A stretch of 64,000 nt of DNA from Anisakis pegreffii (lineage: Eukaryota; Nematoda; Chromadorea; Rhabditida; Anisakidae): NCBI GenBank assembly GCA_035041965.1, contig JAPYMA010002997.1, positions 1-64,000 of the forward strand, in the 5' to 3' direction. The translations under genes and the position numbers were made by a program. Below the pieces are notes generated by a model. That model was given only the letters and a program-made list of their open reading frames with translations. It had not been told where the DNA came from and did not search any database. How positions within the stretch are numbered: the first letter of the stretch is position 1; the number at the start of each line of letters is the position of its first letter. Below, in pieces: positions 1-11,506 of the stretch.

Positions 1-1800
1 CACTCATCAAAATGTACCATATTCAGTCATATTTCAAATGAGAATTCCGAAATGACGTATCTCATTTTTGCAATGAATACGGATATCAGGAATAGCGACA
101 GAATTCATAGATAGATTGTCAGTCATTTTTTGATGCCCATCAAATAAACATGATGGTTGTCGAATCAATTCAATTTTGCGACTGTCTGTGGAATATGAAA
201 TAAAACTTTACAAAAACGACTTAATGCTCAAAAAGTGCTCAAAAGGTGCTTAATTCAGTTGATTTTGAAAGATTAATGAGGTGAATGATTCATAATAAAA
301 CATCACATTTACGTCAACACTCATCATCTGAGACTTTTGAATATTCATTAAGTCACGGTGATGATATGTGCACTTCTCTTCTATTTTTTAAATTCAAAAT
401 TCAAATTTAATTTTGTAAAGATTATAGTCTTTGTGCCTATTGAACTCATCAATGATGAGTTCTCGTAACTGGAATAATCATTGAGCAATACATGAAATTT
501 CACATCTGAAACACATAAAAATGTTGATATTCAGAAACACTCAACAAACGCTCCGTAATACATACAAGAAAATGCTCGCAATTTATAAAGGCTTTATGAA
601 GTGAGTGCAGTTTCATGAACATTCTAGCAATTCGCAATAAATTTATGTGATTTCATACGATTCCATAATTCATTAAACAATTAGGATGCTAACGTCTGAT
701 GCTAAAGAGGAACAGCGGAGAACACTTCAATGGCGTAGGCGAACTTCATGGATTGTACAGATTATAGTCTGTTTTTGCAGAATTCCACAAACGAAAATAC
801 CCATTTTGTTTTCAGTTTTATTGAGTCTTACATTCATATTCCAGAATTGAGGTAATTTCGCTGCAGAAAATTGAGATAATTTTGAGTTCAGAATGATTGC
901 TGTCATACTGTAGTAACAGTAATGCCTTCCTATGGCTACAGTAATGCAATCATTTTTAGTACAAAAAAAATGCTGATGGAGAGCTGTTTACGAAGGACAC
1001 TAATGGAAATGTTTACGACAGTTTCAACGATATATTGGTTTGGCTTTGATGAGTTCAATATTAATTAGGTGCGACGAGTATTCAATCAAAGTCCTCAGTA
1101 GATCTCTACTTACGCATTCCAGAAATAAATCACTAACAACACAAAAAATGATCTTTATACATCTAAGGAATTTATTTACGATTGAGCGCGCATTCTAAAT
1201 TCTCTATTGCTTAATTAATGAACGCTCTTTTCACACTTTAACTGCAGCAAATGCGAAAATAATTTTCATTAACGGACTGCATTTTGTTGGGGACAAATCC
1301 ATGGATTAATGATTACTGACGTTTGATTATCCGATGCAAACTGTTCGAAAAACAGAATAACTCGAAACTTCATGCAACGATCTCTGCATTAATGCGAACA
1401 TGTTGTCAACTCATTTCCTGTTCATGTTGACCTGATCGATCACATTACCAATTCTATCCCTATCGAGATTAATTTAATTACAGGACAGTTTATTATTAGG
1501 CACAATGAAATCCGATATGTAGAGATTGAATTATCAGCTAAACACTACATTTGTTTTCACAATCTATCAAACCGCACATTAACAATTCGTTTCAGTTTGA
1601 TACTTTATTTGACCATATCACATGTTGACTTTGATTACACAAACAAACGTCTCTGCTGTTTGCAGTTCGAGATTTCAAACAAGTGCAAAAGACGCTGTTT
1701 CCGAGAAACAGAGCATTATGGCCGGAATTTGAAAAATTTGTTCGGTATGAGAATTTTGGAAGAGATCTGAATTTCTACCATAGCTTCAATACTTTTCATT
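1..1800. other. Non-coding stretch, nothing recognised
   Basis: AT-rich sequence. I see no reading frame with good splice borders, no RNA gene and no clear repeat on either strand. It could be intergenic or part of a long intron. Confidence 0.5.
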
Positions 1801-1815
1801 CCTTTGAATAATTAG

Positions 1816-1884
1816 ATGAAAGAGACAAATGAAAATGCGATTCAATTCAACCTCACAAGAATGCCTGAAAACACTCAAACTATC
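1816..1884 (+). CDS. Possible short exon, unknown protein
   Basis: An ATG follows directly after an AATTAG acceptor-like site, and 23 open codons lead to a GTAAAT donor-like site with phase 0. The peptide is hydrophilic (MKETNENAIQFNLTRMPENT at its start). If the donor is ignored the frame stays open to a stop at 2020-2022. It lies upstream of the better-looking exon at 2270-2455 on the same strand, but I could not join the two in phase through a visible intermediate. I recognise no family. Weak call based on splice-like borders and polar composition only. Confidence 0.22.
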
Positions 1885-2269
1885 GTAAATGGCGCTGGCG
1901 CTGCAAAATTCTCCGAAATATATTCAACACGCTCAGAAAAAAGTGATATAACTGATTCGCTCTACGATGAGATCATTATTCTCGAGGGTTGTATCACGAT
2001 GAAAAACAAATATTTAAAGTGACCTTAATCTCATAAGGAAGGTAACGCAATCAGAAATGATTCGTTGTTTCGAGATGAAGCACATTAAGTTTTGAGGGCA
2101 AGTCAATACGAACCTCTTTGACGATATCGAATGATGAACACGGGAATATGGCTAGCTGATGATAAACGGCACTGTGCAAAACCGATGCTAAAAGATGTGT
2201 CGAAGTATCACTGGATCGTCGGATTCCAATCCGCTTCAAACGCCTCCGTGATGAATAGAGTGTTTGCAG

Positions 2270-2455
2270 TACCTGCAAGTGAAGCAGTTGCCTATGAAAG
2301 ATGAGCACATAGATCTGCAACAATGCAATAAGTTCAGTGATTTAAACCGAAAGTATGCTGAATTTGGAGCAGCTGACGACTCCACAAATTTATCAGATCA
2401 CCCTCGGAAAAAATTTTCATCATTGTTGAAACGAAACCGAAAAGTTTCAGAGTAA
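2270..2455 (+). CDS. Probable last exon of an unidentified plus-strand gene
   Basis: A TGTTTGCAG acceptor is followed in phase 0 by 61 codons and a TAA stop. The product is polar and charged, with an acidic-serine stretch (FGAADDSTNLSDHP) followed by a very basic tail (KKFSSLLKRNRKVSE). Codon composition looks more like protein than the surrounding AT-rich DNA. Upstream, around 2191-2248, a Ser/Pro-rich frame (SITGSSDSNPLQTPP) could be another exon, but the phases did not match through any intron I could accept. No domain is recognised, so no function is proposed. Confidence 0.35.
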   Translation, partial: YLQVKQLPMKDEHIDLQQCNKFSDLNRKYAEFGAADDSTNLSDHPRKKFSSLLKRNRKVSE

Positions 2456-2459
2456 CTGG

Positions 2460-5330
2460 AAATGCTGCGAGTGCAAATTCTTACGCTTAATTATCCGATT
2501 TTCTTTTGATGTTAATCAACAACAGAATTAGATAAATCATTGGTGTATTAATTGAGATGAGTAATTGGATAAAGCGTCAATCAGAGTTGTTTTGCTTGCT
2601 GCCAAATGACGCATTCAAGCACATAATCATGCCATGCATTCATTATCCTGCTCAGCTGTGTTCTGCTTCTAAACACTCACTCATTCAGTCAGCTCACACC
2701 AATAAAATTGTTTTTATTTCCGCTAAATCAACTAATTAATGATGTGATCGTCAACGAAAAACATGAACAGATAATTGAATACAAACCAAGTCATAGCCTG
2801 GCTCGGGCCGAGCAATATCAACCATACTCGTAAACCACTCGGTTTCAAGCATAACTTTCCATCGCAAACGAGAATCGAACCCGTTGGGGTTCTACTTTTC
2901 AGCTATTGCGAGTTCAGTCGAGTGGTTCTATTGAGTTTGCAACTAAACGCACATATTGCAAAACTATCATGTATCTAATAATCCGTTCACGGCATCGTGA
3001 ACGCGTACAGATCAGTTCAGTTTAATTGTAGCATCTGACGCTTTTGCAATATGTTTAGTTTCTCATTAGGTGAACTCATCGTAAATTCAACGTACACCTA
3101 CTCGATGGAGGCTGAACGATCTCGGTGACAGCCCAGAGGCAGAGCTCAATTTGGTAATTGATACGTCGCGGATCTGATTCCCGTTTGTGAAGAATTTTTG
3201 CTCGGAACCAAGTAGTCTGCCAATGTCACTAATGCGATCCACGATAAGTTCTTAAGGGTGAGGATTCATGTTAGTGATTACCTAAACTCAACCTTTTTCC
3301 TGTCTTCACGATCAATTAAATGCTTATATGTTTAAGTTAGCTATCGTTAACTTCCCATGATACTTCCCCAAACAGCTCCGAATTATTTGCTTAGGAACGC
3401 ATAAAAAGTTTGCATGATTACAGCTGTTACGAATGAGATACTACTGTGCGTATCCGTTCTCGTGCAGACCACAAAAAATTTTGGCATATTTAATATACTT
3501 CATATACTTTGGCATATTTCATATTTCATGCATAACGGATTTGATGTTCACTTGAGATTTATGCAAAGATTAATCCCACGAGCAGCGAATCTTATTTGCT
3601 GTTAACGAAAACTCAGTTTTGAACTGACAGCACATCACTACGGAAAGCTCGCTGCAAGCTGTTTCATTCAGCTGAGCTTCTTTCATCAGACTTCTTTCAT
3701 GGAGCTTTCCAGGACTCTAACCACTTCCTAACTGTTTCTGCATTCAGTCATTCTGAATCCGTTGAAAGAATCACGTTTCATAAGTCAAACAGCAATCGCA
3801 ATCGAATTTGCTCGCTGCAGTGATCAAATAGAATGAGATTCAATTTCACTAAGTCATTACTGCACAACGTAGTGCAATCATCTCACATTTGTATCACATT
3901 ATACACACAACCGAATCATACAAACATAATCCGTTAATTGTCAATCCTAGCATGAGAATACTGAATTGAATTGTTTTAAAAATAGATCCATCTCAAACGA
4001 AGTGCTAACAGAGTCACATGATCACCGACGAATTGTAGCATGTATCACAACTGCGAGATTATGTTTATGTGCGTAATGTGGACGATGGATGTTTGATTAT
4101 TGTTATTAATTGCAATTGTAACGTTCAGAGATCACAATACCCTGATAACAATAAATGTTATATTCATTGGAGATAAGCTGCTAATGCTATCGTTATTTAT
4201 CAAATCATCAATTTATGTTCATGTTGCATTCACGAAAACATGATGCAACGTTTAACTGCCGCCAACTGAATCATCTCTAAAATCGTCGTTTCCTTTTTAG
4301 TGAATGGACCTCATAATGTTTTCAAAACAACCAATGCAACGCTTTGAATAACAATAATACATATCTCAGACTGCCAGAAACCATACAGGCAATGATAAAT
4401 GTGATGGAGGCACTGAAATACTCCCCAAATCACACCGAATATTTCGTACAGGATAGAATTACTCGAGAAATCGCCCAAATTATACGGAACTCTACATTCG
4501 AGTGAATCGACTTATCATAATTGTATATTATACTGATAGAAGTGATTACCTCCAATATAGCGCAGATCATGAGTTGCCTTGCTCTCCCACTGGTAAACAG
4601 TAACAACGCAATGTTGCAAATGCAAATTATGTAAGTAAGCTGATTTTTTCACAGTCATCTCAATATTCGAGTGAGGTTTCAGCCGCAAAAACTTTCGATG
4701 AAATCATGATGCACTGGCATTTTGCTTAGGAATTGTGAGAAGTGAATCAATGAAGAACCTTCAGTTGCGGTGAATCTGTACTGAACTTCTCCCGCGCCCA
4801 CACCATCAAATCTCGTGTTCCGTGCAGATGTCTACGTAATTTTGATGTGGATGTTGAACATTCTGATGAGTTCTGAAAATTAATCATAGAATCATTCATT
4901 TTTGGTGTTCAATGCATTCAACGATGCACAAACATCTCATAAATCATTATCACGTGATGATGAATTGATATTTTTTGCTTGAAGTGTCATTTGGTTTTCG
5001 AGGAACAGAAGAGCAATTGCACTTTACTCGAATAACCATATGGGGACGAACCGAATGATACAATCTTACGAGCAACCTGCTTCATGGATACAATGAGATC
5101 ATGCTATGTGCTATTCGCCTTCGTACGATAGACACGAACACGAACGTGATCATGAAATGTCGAAGAAGCTACTGCAGAAAAACATCCACCCTTTTTGCTG
5201 TTCTCAGAACTTGTTCACATGGAAATCTCATCACCACCATATCCATAGACTAGTTCCCTTAGATATATCTCCACACTGATAACTGAAGATAACTGAACAA
5301 GACGGAAATCTAAACTGTACCACAAGCATA
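2460..5330. other. Mostly non-coding stretch
   Basis: I find no convincing exon here. Open frames at 2557-2739, 2775-2978 and 3414-3605 lack good splice borders and protein-like composition. Around 2871-2883, minus strand, there is a good match to a pol III B-box, but no matching A-box at the right distance. Confidence 0.4.
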
Positions 5331-5333
5331 TAC

Positions 5334-5432
5334 CTCAATGTCGGGTTTTGGGCTGTTCGTAGAGGACGCGCAACCCGGAATATCCAGAGACGTGACGGCT
5401 TTGGCTTTAGTTTGAGGTGTGCAATCGGCAGC
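5334..5432 (-). CDS. Possible 99-base exon, unknown protein
   Basis: A TTTCAG acceptor and a GTATATG donor bound exactly 33 codons. One frame gives a Ser/Thr/Pro-rich peptide (AADCTPQTKAKAVTSLDIPG at its start). A second frame is also open and gives a basic peptide, so the reading frame is not certain. It lies downstream, in the direction of transcription, of the exons at 7.3-9.4 kb and could belong to the same gene, with the foldback element at 5880-6842 then lying in an intron. No domain recognised. Confidence 0.28.
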
Positions 5433-5540
5433 CTGAAATCTGCCTGCGATTTACTGCGTCGAATGAGTGCGCGCGCACACACACCATTCCAAATTGGGTT
5501 TTGAACTTGATACCGTAAAAAATACTCTTTCACTTGCAAA

Positions 5541-5658
5541 ATGAGTGTGATCGTTCATCACTATGATTTCATACGAGAGGACACTCCTTTGCTGTTGTCC
5601 CTTTCAATGAGAACCGTTCCTACAGATGGAGTCCGACAACCGAAACCTATGGATGGAT
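5541..5658 (+). CDS. Possible first exon of an unidentified plus-strand gene
   Basis: An ATG in the context AAAATGAG opens 39 codons that end at a strong GTAAGT donor (phase 1). The peptide begins MSVIVHHYDFIREDTPLLLS and ends QPKPMDG. I found no matching second exon downstream before the foldback element. It starts about 110 bases from the minus-strand exon at 5334-5432, so the two would be divergent if both are real. Function unknown. Confidence 0.3.
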
Positions 5659-5879
5659 GTAAGTATCATCTAGATGTTTTTCTGTTACTGCTGACGACTT
5701 CCGGATTTTCGATGCAATTCGATTTCATTTGTCTTAAGGTTGCAATCGATAAATCTTATTTCCTTTGATCTTTTTGTGATTGTCAGCCGAATGCGAACGA
5801 TACGAAAACAATCTTGCAGCACGGACAATGTTTTCATGATAAACAATGCGGAATAGTTCGATAAACTGACAAGGAAGGG

Positions 5880-6280
5880 TCACGAACTTATCCCAGCCTT
5901 TTGGGATGAGACATATATCATTTTGTAGAGCTCATGTAGCTGATCATGGATCTGCAAATAATTTTTGCTGCGGACAAGGGGGACGCGAGATATGGGGGAA
6001 AAAGGTTTTCAGTCAGTGTATTGAAGTGAAATTCTGAATTTGGGTTTGACGAGGGTGGCATGGCCTAGTGGATAGTGCGATAGACGCAAGAGTGGGTGTT
6101 CGGAGGTTTGGATCCCCATGCTGGAACAATTTTTTTTCTCATCCATCTGTAGCATATTGAAGCTAACGTGATGTTTTGCTGCCCTCCCCACAACTTCTAT
6201 CGTGGGGACATTTTATATTTTTTTTGGTTTTTTGGTGTTTTTTGCTGTTTACATCTGATCATAATGAGCATGTCTATTCG
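5880..6280 (+). repeat. Left inverted arm of the foldback element
   Basis: Pairs with 6449-6842. Outer end TCACGAACTTA, inner end ...GAGCATGTCTATTC. It includes the tRNA-like segment at about 6050-6125 and a T-run just after it. Confidence 0.85.
6050..6125 (+). other. tRNA-like (SINE-head-like) sequence in the left arm
   Basis: The segment TGGCCTAGTGGATAG is a full match to the pol III A-box pattern. About 45 bases later GGTTTGGATCCCC matches the B-box with two changes. A run of eight or more T follows at about 6128-6138, which would stop RNA polymerase III. It does not fold convincingly into a complete tRNA with paired acceptor ends, so I read it as a tRNA-derived promoter head and not as a working tRNA gene. 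Confidence 0.5.
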
Positions 6281-6478
6281 CACGCTTATGGATACATCCA
6301 ACAACATCCGGATGAATTCGAAACACCGGTTCAAGTGTGTTTTCCAAACGACGTAACTCAAGTTTGTGATATCGATAATTGTGATCAGTTATCTTTTGTG
6401 AAGTGTTCTTATTGTAAATTGTATGTATGTTTCCATCATTTTATTGAGAATAGACATGCTCATTATGATCAGATGTAA
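6176..6478 (+). CDS. Small Cys/His-rich (zinc-finger-like) reading frame in the foldback loop
   Basis: A 100-codon frame runs from within the left arm, through the loop, and stops where the right arm begins. Only the part after about residue 28 looks like protein. It has a Cys/His pattern, CDIDNC then KCSYCKLYVCFHHF, that is C-x4-C-x8-C-x2-C-x4-C-x2-H followed by further His residues near the end (ENRHAHYDQM). Such clusters usually bind zinc, and similar ones are found as tails of some DNA-transposon proteins. There is no DDE/D catalytic core, so the element cannot move on its own. The hydrophobic N-terminal part is the arm sequence read through and may not be translated. Confidence 0.45.
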   Translation: MLPSPQLLSWGHFIFFLVFWCFLLFTSDHNEHVYSHAYGYIQQHPDEFETPVQVCFPNDVTQVCDIDNCDQLSFVKCSYCKLYVCFHHFIENRHAHYDQM

Positions 6479-6842
6479 ACAGCAAAAAACACCAAAAAAA
6501 CCAAAGAAATATAAAATGTCCCCACGATAGAAGTTGTGGGGAGGGCAGCAAAACATCACGTTAGCTTCAACATGCTACAGATGGATGAGAAAAAAATTAT
6601 TCCATCATGGGAATCCGAACCTTCGAGCACCCACTCTTGTGTCTAGCGCACCATCCGTCACGCCAAGCCGCCGATGTTGGATGGAAATTCAGAACGTTCC
6701 TTCAATACACTTAAAACCTTTTTCCCCCATATCTCGCGTCCCCCTTGTCCGCAGCAAAAATTATTTGCAGATCCATGATCAGCTACATGAGCTCTACAAA
6801 ATGATATATGTCTCATCCCAAAAGGCGGGGGTAAGTTCGTGA
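6449..6842 (-). repeat. Right inverted arm of the foldback element
   Basis: Reverse complement of 5880-6280 with scattered substitutions. It carries the mirror copy of the tRNA-like segment at about 6600-6680. Confidence 0.85.
6600..6680 (-). other. tRNA-like sequence in the right arm
   Basis: Inverted partner of the 6050-6125 segment. On the minus strand its B-box reads GGTTCGGATTCCC, closer to the consensus than the left copy, while its A-box (GGCGTGACGGATGGTGCG) is more worn than the left copy. Confidence 0.45.
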
Positions 6843-7309
6843 GTGGATTTGAGAGTGTTAACTCATTCGGTAGAGATCGAAAGTGTAAATGCTCTTGCCG
6901 GAAGGCGAGAGATGGATTACTTCAAAAACTAACGCTCGAAGCAATCCAAACGAATGAATGAAGCAGTTTTAAATGAGTTTTGAAATATAATACGATGAAC
7001 ACATCAAAATTCAATTAAATTGATGCCTTTTATCACTGTCCAAAAATCTAGCGATCTTTTTTCCTACTATTTGGTTCTATGATGCTTGCAAAAACTCCAG
7101 TATAAAGCACTCTTTTAGAAGTAAAACGCATCAAAAACCAAGTGGAATTCTCAACTGTCTGATTTTTAAACTACGGTGACATACTCAAATTCTCATAGAA
7201 CGCTTCAAGTGAATTAAAAATGTAATGATGAACAAAACCATAATTATTCTCGCACTCAAATGAATAAACCGACAAGCTAGCGAAGCATCAATGACAAGAG
7301 CATTCTTAC

Positions 7310-7575
7310 GAACGAGCACGGACCTGTGAGGTATTAAGTCGAACTGCATTGTCAAGGTCAAATGCAATTCCCTGGCCATCACCTAAACTTTTAATCCCAA
7401 ATTCAGCAAACGATTCTGCGAACGCTTCACCGTCATCGTCTCCGAACTCATCTTCAAACCACTCCAAACTTCGTTCTGAGATCGACTGATCGGAGTGTTG
7501 ATCTTCACTGATCAATTTCAGATTTGTTCGCCTCAAATGAATTGTATCAAGAAACTTTTGCATTTCTTCTGGCAC
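7310..7575 (-). CDS. Exon of an unidentified acidic protein
   Basis: An AACAG acceptor leads in phase 0 into 88 open codons and a strong GTAAGA donor (phase 2). The peptide starts VPEEMQKFLDTIHLRRTNLK and has a very acidic centre (EWFEDEFGDDDGEAFAESF) followed by FDLDNAVRLN. Composition is clearly protein-like. It sits downstream of the exons at 8895-9035 and 9286-9423 on the same strand and may be in the same gene, but the phase of the exon at 8895 (2) does not match this one (0), so at least one exon between them would be missing. No domain recognised. Confidence 0.5.
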
Positions 7576-8894
7576 CTGTTCATCAAAGATAATACATAAA
7601 TAAATCAGCAGCTCAGCTCAGTGCTATCTAATGCAGCAACTTTAAAAGCAACTTTTTTTTGTAAACGAATTAACAACCGATCAGATATTTCCAAGAGTTG
7701 ATCGCAATGAAGAATTATATGGGTAAAAACAACAGTGAGGAGTTGAGAAGAATGTGAAGAATACATTTTGTGATTTTCATCTATTTTGCGTGATTTGAAT
7801 GTATCAATAAGAACTCTGCTGAATATAGCAATATCGTTGTGAGCAATACTTTAGAAAACATCAAACGTGACGACATTCAAATTTGCTGATAATTTCATTT
7901 CATCAACTGTCATTTCTCTCGTTTTCTTTTAACTGCTCGAAAAAAAAGATTCTCAGATTGAAATTTTGCAAACTTCTATCTAAATACGTGCAGTTTTTCA
8001 AGTGTACGCCTTGCAGATGCAATAACAGTGTTGTTGATCTTTAATCACAAGATGCTCATTTGCAGACTTCTTTTGGTAATACTTAATGACGGACGGAAAC
8101 GCATTCCGAAGTTAGAATGTCATTTGAAACAGCAACATCAATTTATCACAAATAACTGATCGAGGCGAAAGATCGTGCTGAAAATGTACGCTTCATTGCG
8201 TTTTTCTTCGACGATAATCACCATTCCGACGTGACTTTTTCATCATTAAGCGGTGAGAAAAAGACTTCGTTCAATTGCGAAAATGTTGAACGGTTCAATT
8301 TAGCGATGAAAAAAATTCCATTTCAATTAAGGGAAAGTCCATTTTTTTTCGTTTTTCACATACGTCACTGGGTGGAGTGAATTATCGATAAAGACTAGAG
8401 ATTGACCGTCATTCAACTTGAATTTCATTACGGATATTTTCGCTTCATTACACCACTACAGATATTTTTTTCACAGGAAAAGGCAATCACATTTGACGAT
8501 AATAGAAATCTATTAATGAAAACGCAATTGATGTAATTCTTGATTGGCAATCAGATGATTAATTTTTGAGCGGAATTCTCGGAACATTTTTGTCTCGAAT
8601 CAAAAAGATTTTTGAAGTGTAACTTTGGGTGCGATAATTCAAGCTTCAGGGAAATTTTAAAAATAGTTTCAGCCAAAATTATAGAGATATAAAACTAGGC
8701 CATTATGAAACACATGGAAAAATGTGAAACTGGGAGGTAAAATGCAATTACGTAATCATATGAAAATATATGGATGATACTTGTACCTCGAATCAATTAA
8801 GTTCAGTCGGTTATAACAGCACTGCTAATGGAAATCATGATCCGCACAAGCGTTGAGCAAAAGATCTGTAAAAGTAGATCAAAGCCAGATTTAC

Positions 8895-9035
8895 CTTAGA
8901 ATTGACGGATTACTCGTCGAGGGAATATACGCAATTGAACACTGGTGAAGACTTGACGACGAAATGGCTGCATTACACGATTCATCTTCGCTGGATACAA
9001 GATCTGTACCAATCGCAGAATCGAACATTATCGAT
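8895..9035 (-). CDS. Ser-rich exon, joins the exon at 9286-9423
   Basis: Bounded by a TTTCAG acceptor and a GTAAAT donor, 141 bases. With two bases carried from the exon at 9286-9423 the frame is open throughout: it starts SIMFDSAIGTDLVSSEDESC and ends YIPSTSNPSIL. The acidic-serine stretch SSEDES looks like a phosphorylation-prone linker. It belongs to the same minus-strand transcription unit as the neighbouring exons. Function unknown. Confidence 0.5.
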
Positions 9036-9285
9036 CTGAAATCCACTTCGATAATTTCTGATCATCGGTTCGACGTTCATGACAATTCACCACTGACAGA
9101 TTTGTGTTAGAAATCTGTTATTGTAGTGTGACTATGCGTGACGCCTTCTTACAGGTGTGGAAACAATCCGCATAGAGCGAAGCTTAGAACTACGCAACAG
9201 TTCAGTGGGCAACACGGCCCTGATTGAACGTGATACTTTTTAGTTTCCATTTGAGAAGGGACAATAGTTCACAGTGAACAGTAAC

Positions 9286-9423
9286 CTATTGGTGGTACGT
9301 GCCACCGAGCTGGTAGTTGCAGTATCTTTACTAATGGCACTATCGGTCATTGAGGTGCCCATTCCTGCTTCTAGACATCCTCCACCTTGAACATTCGAGA
9401 CGCATCGTGTCAGCTCTAACAAT
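9286..9423 (-). CDS. Exon upstream of 8895-9035
   Basis: Acceptor TTTACAG, donor GTTACT (not ideal), 138 bases, one leading base and two trailing bases, so it fits the next exon exactly in phase. The peptide starts LLELTRCVSNVQGGGCLEAG and ends SSVARTTNR. Gly- and Ser/Thr-rich, probably disordered. It may continue the gene that begins at 14306, but the exon at 12456-12631 ends in phase 1 and this one needs phase 2, so a linking exon is missing in my reading. Confidence 0.45.
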
Positions 9424-10163
9424 CTGTAAATATCCAATGAATTCATGTCCTTCAACACTATTACATTAACATCGCCATCTACAAATAGATTTCAAATGTC
9501 TAAACTGTTTCAGTTTGCATTTTCTATTCGATACTTCACATTTGACCATCATCATTAAGCAGCTATTCTCACACTTATTTCTGCGTGATTTCGATTATTG
9601 ACATGAGTCGTGATAAGGTGCCGCAAAGACTTGATGAAATATTAACCATGACTGTTTGCTAAGTGATCACGATCACTATGTTGATCAGCAAGAATATGCG
9701 CTGATAATATCAACATTTGATCACATCAATATATACGGCATTGATTCCAGTTTTTAACGAGTTTCCCATCGAGGATAAGAAGGTTGTTTGCTATTTTATA
9801 CTCATAACTCAACGTTCTGACTTGAATTATTGCAAAAACATTCAGATGCCTTTGAAACATCGCGGAAATTTGGTAGTAAAATTCGAATTTGCATGAGTTT
9901 TTATGGGCTTGCAGCGATGAGTATCATATCATTTCCTACCCTGTAGATGCTTGATTAGCGGCCGCACGTTGCCTTAAGCCGAGAAATGATCGCGAACTCT
10001 GCTCACTGCACACGGAAACAGCGTCTGAACTTGCGAGACATCTAAAAATTCGTTTAGGTGAAGAGAATTTTGAGATGTTGTAGATTGACACAATAATTTG
10101 AGGAATGAGATCACGATATTAGAGAAAATGGTAACAGTGCTATTATCATTGACATTACTATTA

Positions 10164-10328
10164 TTATGTTGTTACTATCATCGTTATCACAACGAGTTGT
10201 ATCACAGCAATCAGACAAATAACGAACCCGGCAGTAATTTGGTAGAGATGATGCGAATCCACCAAACAACTTCGCTCGATCAGTTCGTGTGCCTGTTGCA
10301 TCGATTCACTTGTTGTATCGTCTTTCAT
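10164..10328 (-). CDS. Small open frame with a membrane segment, doubtful
   Basis: ATG to TAA, 54 codons. It has a polar start (MKDDTTSESMQQAHELIERS) and one hydrophobic segment (ITAGFVICLIAVIQLVV) near the end. The last part overlaps a degenerate trinucleotide tract on the opposite strand, which by itself produces hydrophobic frames. It could be an exon of the surrounding minus-strand gene or chance. Confidence 0.22.
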   Translation of the reverse strand: MKDDTTSESMQQAHELIERSCLVDSHHLYQITAGFVICLIAVIQLVVITMIVTT

Positions 10329-10654
10329 TGACTGAAATATCCTGGCGTTTCACTTTTTCAATTCATATTCTGCTACTGAATTTGAAACAAATGTCAGTGA
10401 GCGACATTCCCAACATAACAAGACAACTGCGATCTCAACTGCTGCAATCATTTCATTCAAATAGGTCATCCATCCTTTTACCTCCGAGTTCGAATGAACC
10501 ATGAGTTCATCCATGTGCGAGAGAAAATTACTTGCTCGCTTTGCAAGAATCTTTGTGAAATGTCCAATTTTAACTTTAAAATTAGTTTTGGGCATGAGTC
10601 TCCGACATTTTACAAATTTTCCAGTGTTCATTGACCTGTTTGAATCGTATACTC

Positions 10655-11015
10655 AATTTCATTGCGTATTAGTAATTGCTCAGCTAAATGATATACTCTT
10701 AAATATTAGGTCATATCTTTTGAAATAGGCAAAATCGCTCGACAGTATATATAATATTCTGAAAGCTGAGAATCCCCGCTATCCGATGATGTCAACAAAT
10801 TATATCCTCACTGATCAATACTGAGCATACAGGCAGATCGAAAATTGTACTTGTGATGTAGGGCTTAGCAATTGCTCAGCTAAATGATATACTCTTAAAT
10901 AGAGACCTAATGACCTAATGATAAAATTATGCCCTAATCTCTGACCTAACCTACTCAATTTCGAATCGCATACTCAATTTCATTTTACAAATCATCCAGT
11001 GTTCGAACCGTATAC
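10655..11015. repeat. Local partial duplication
   Basis: The block AATTGCTCAGCTAAATGATA, with its flank ACTCTTAAATA, occurs at about 10674 and again at about 10870. The block with GAATCG(T/C)ATACTCAATTTCATT occurs at about 10644 and about 10964, and a third variant at about 11005. The order of the pieces is rearranged between copies. Confidence 0.6.
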
Positions 11016-11506
11016 TCATTTATCTCAGGTTACATCTAACGACCAGATAGCTGACAGTCAGAAAAGTACGAATTTATCTCAGTTTTAGAGGGGTAAATCA
11101 TTTATTTATGCCATATTATTTTTCAATGAGGATATCCTATCCGACAGTGATGAATGCGTCATTTATCAGATTGACCTTTGAAGATCCAAATTTATCGAAT
11201 GATCAGATAAACGAGTGCATACCTCAGAGTCAACGAATATCTCTGTTCGATCTATTTCATCTTTCAGCTTCGACAACGTTGTTTCGTCGAAAACGTCTTG
11301 TGCGGCTACAAACTCGGACATTTCGGAAATATTCGAAGGTGACGGACTTTGTCCTTTTCGCAGAATATCTTAAAGTTAGTTTATTTGCTGAACTCTTAAT
11401 TGCTCAATGAAAGAAGATATCAATTATGAAAATCCATCTCGATTAAAAACTTCATACAATAAAAACCACACATGATTTTTGATCAAAATTTTAGCTCCTT
11501 CTACAT

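Larger units (their letters stand above)
5880..6842. mobile_element. Foldback element with about 400-base inverted arms
   Basis: The sequence from 5880 to about 6280 is repeated in inverted orientation from about 6449 to 6842, around a central loop of about 168 bases. Both outer ends read TCACGAACTTA inward. The arms keep long identical blocks (for example around the CGTGGGGACATTTTATAT and GATCATAATGAGCATG segments) with scattered differences. In layout it resembles C. elegans foldback transposons such as Tc4, which are mostly inverted repeat with a short centre; no sequence relationship is claimed. I could not find a convincing target-site duplication. Each arm contains a tRNA-like segment and the loop contains a Cys/His-rich reading frame; see separate entries. 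Confidence 0.85.

Noticed and set aside
2868..2885. Possible tRNA gene on the minus strand (GGGTTCGATTCTCG B-box)
   Set aside because: No A-box at the right distance and no cloverleaf pairing; at most a tRNA-derived fragment.
3110..3190. Second tRNA-like patch (GCGGATCTGATTCCC)
   Set aside because: Only a weak B-box likeness and no paired stems.
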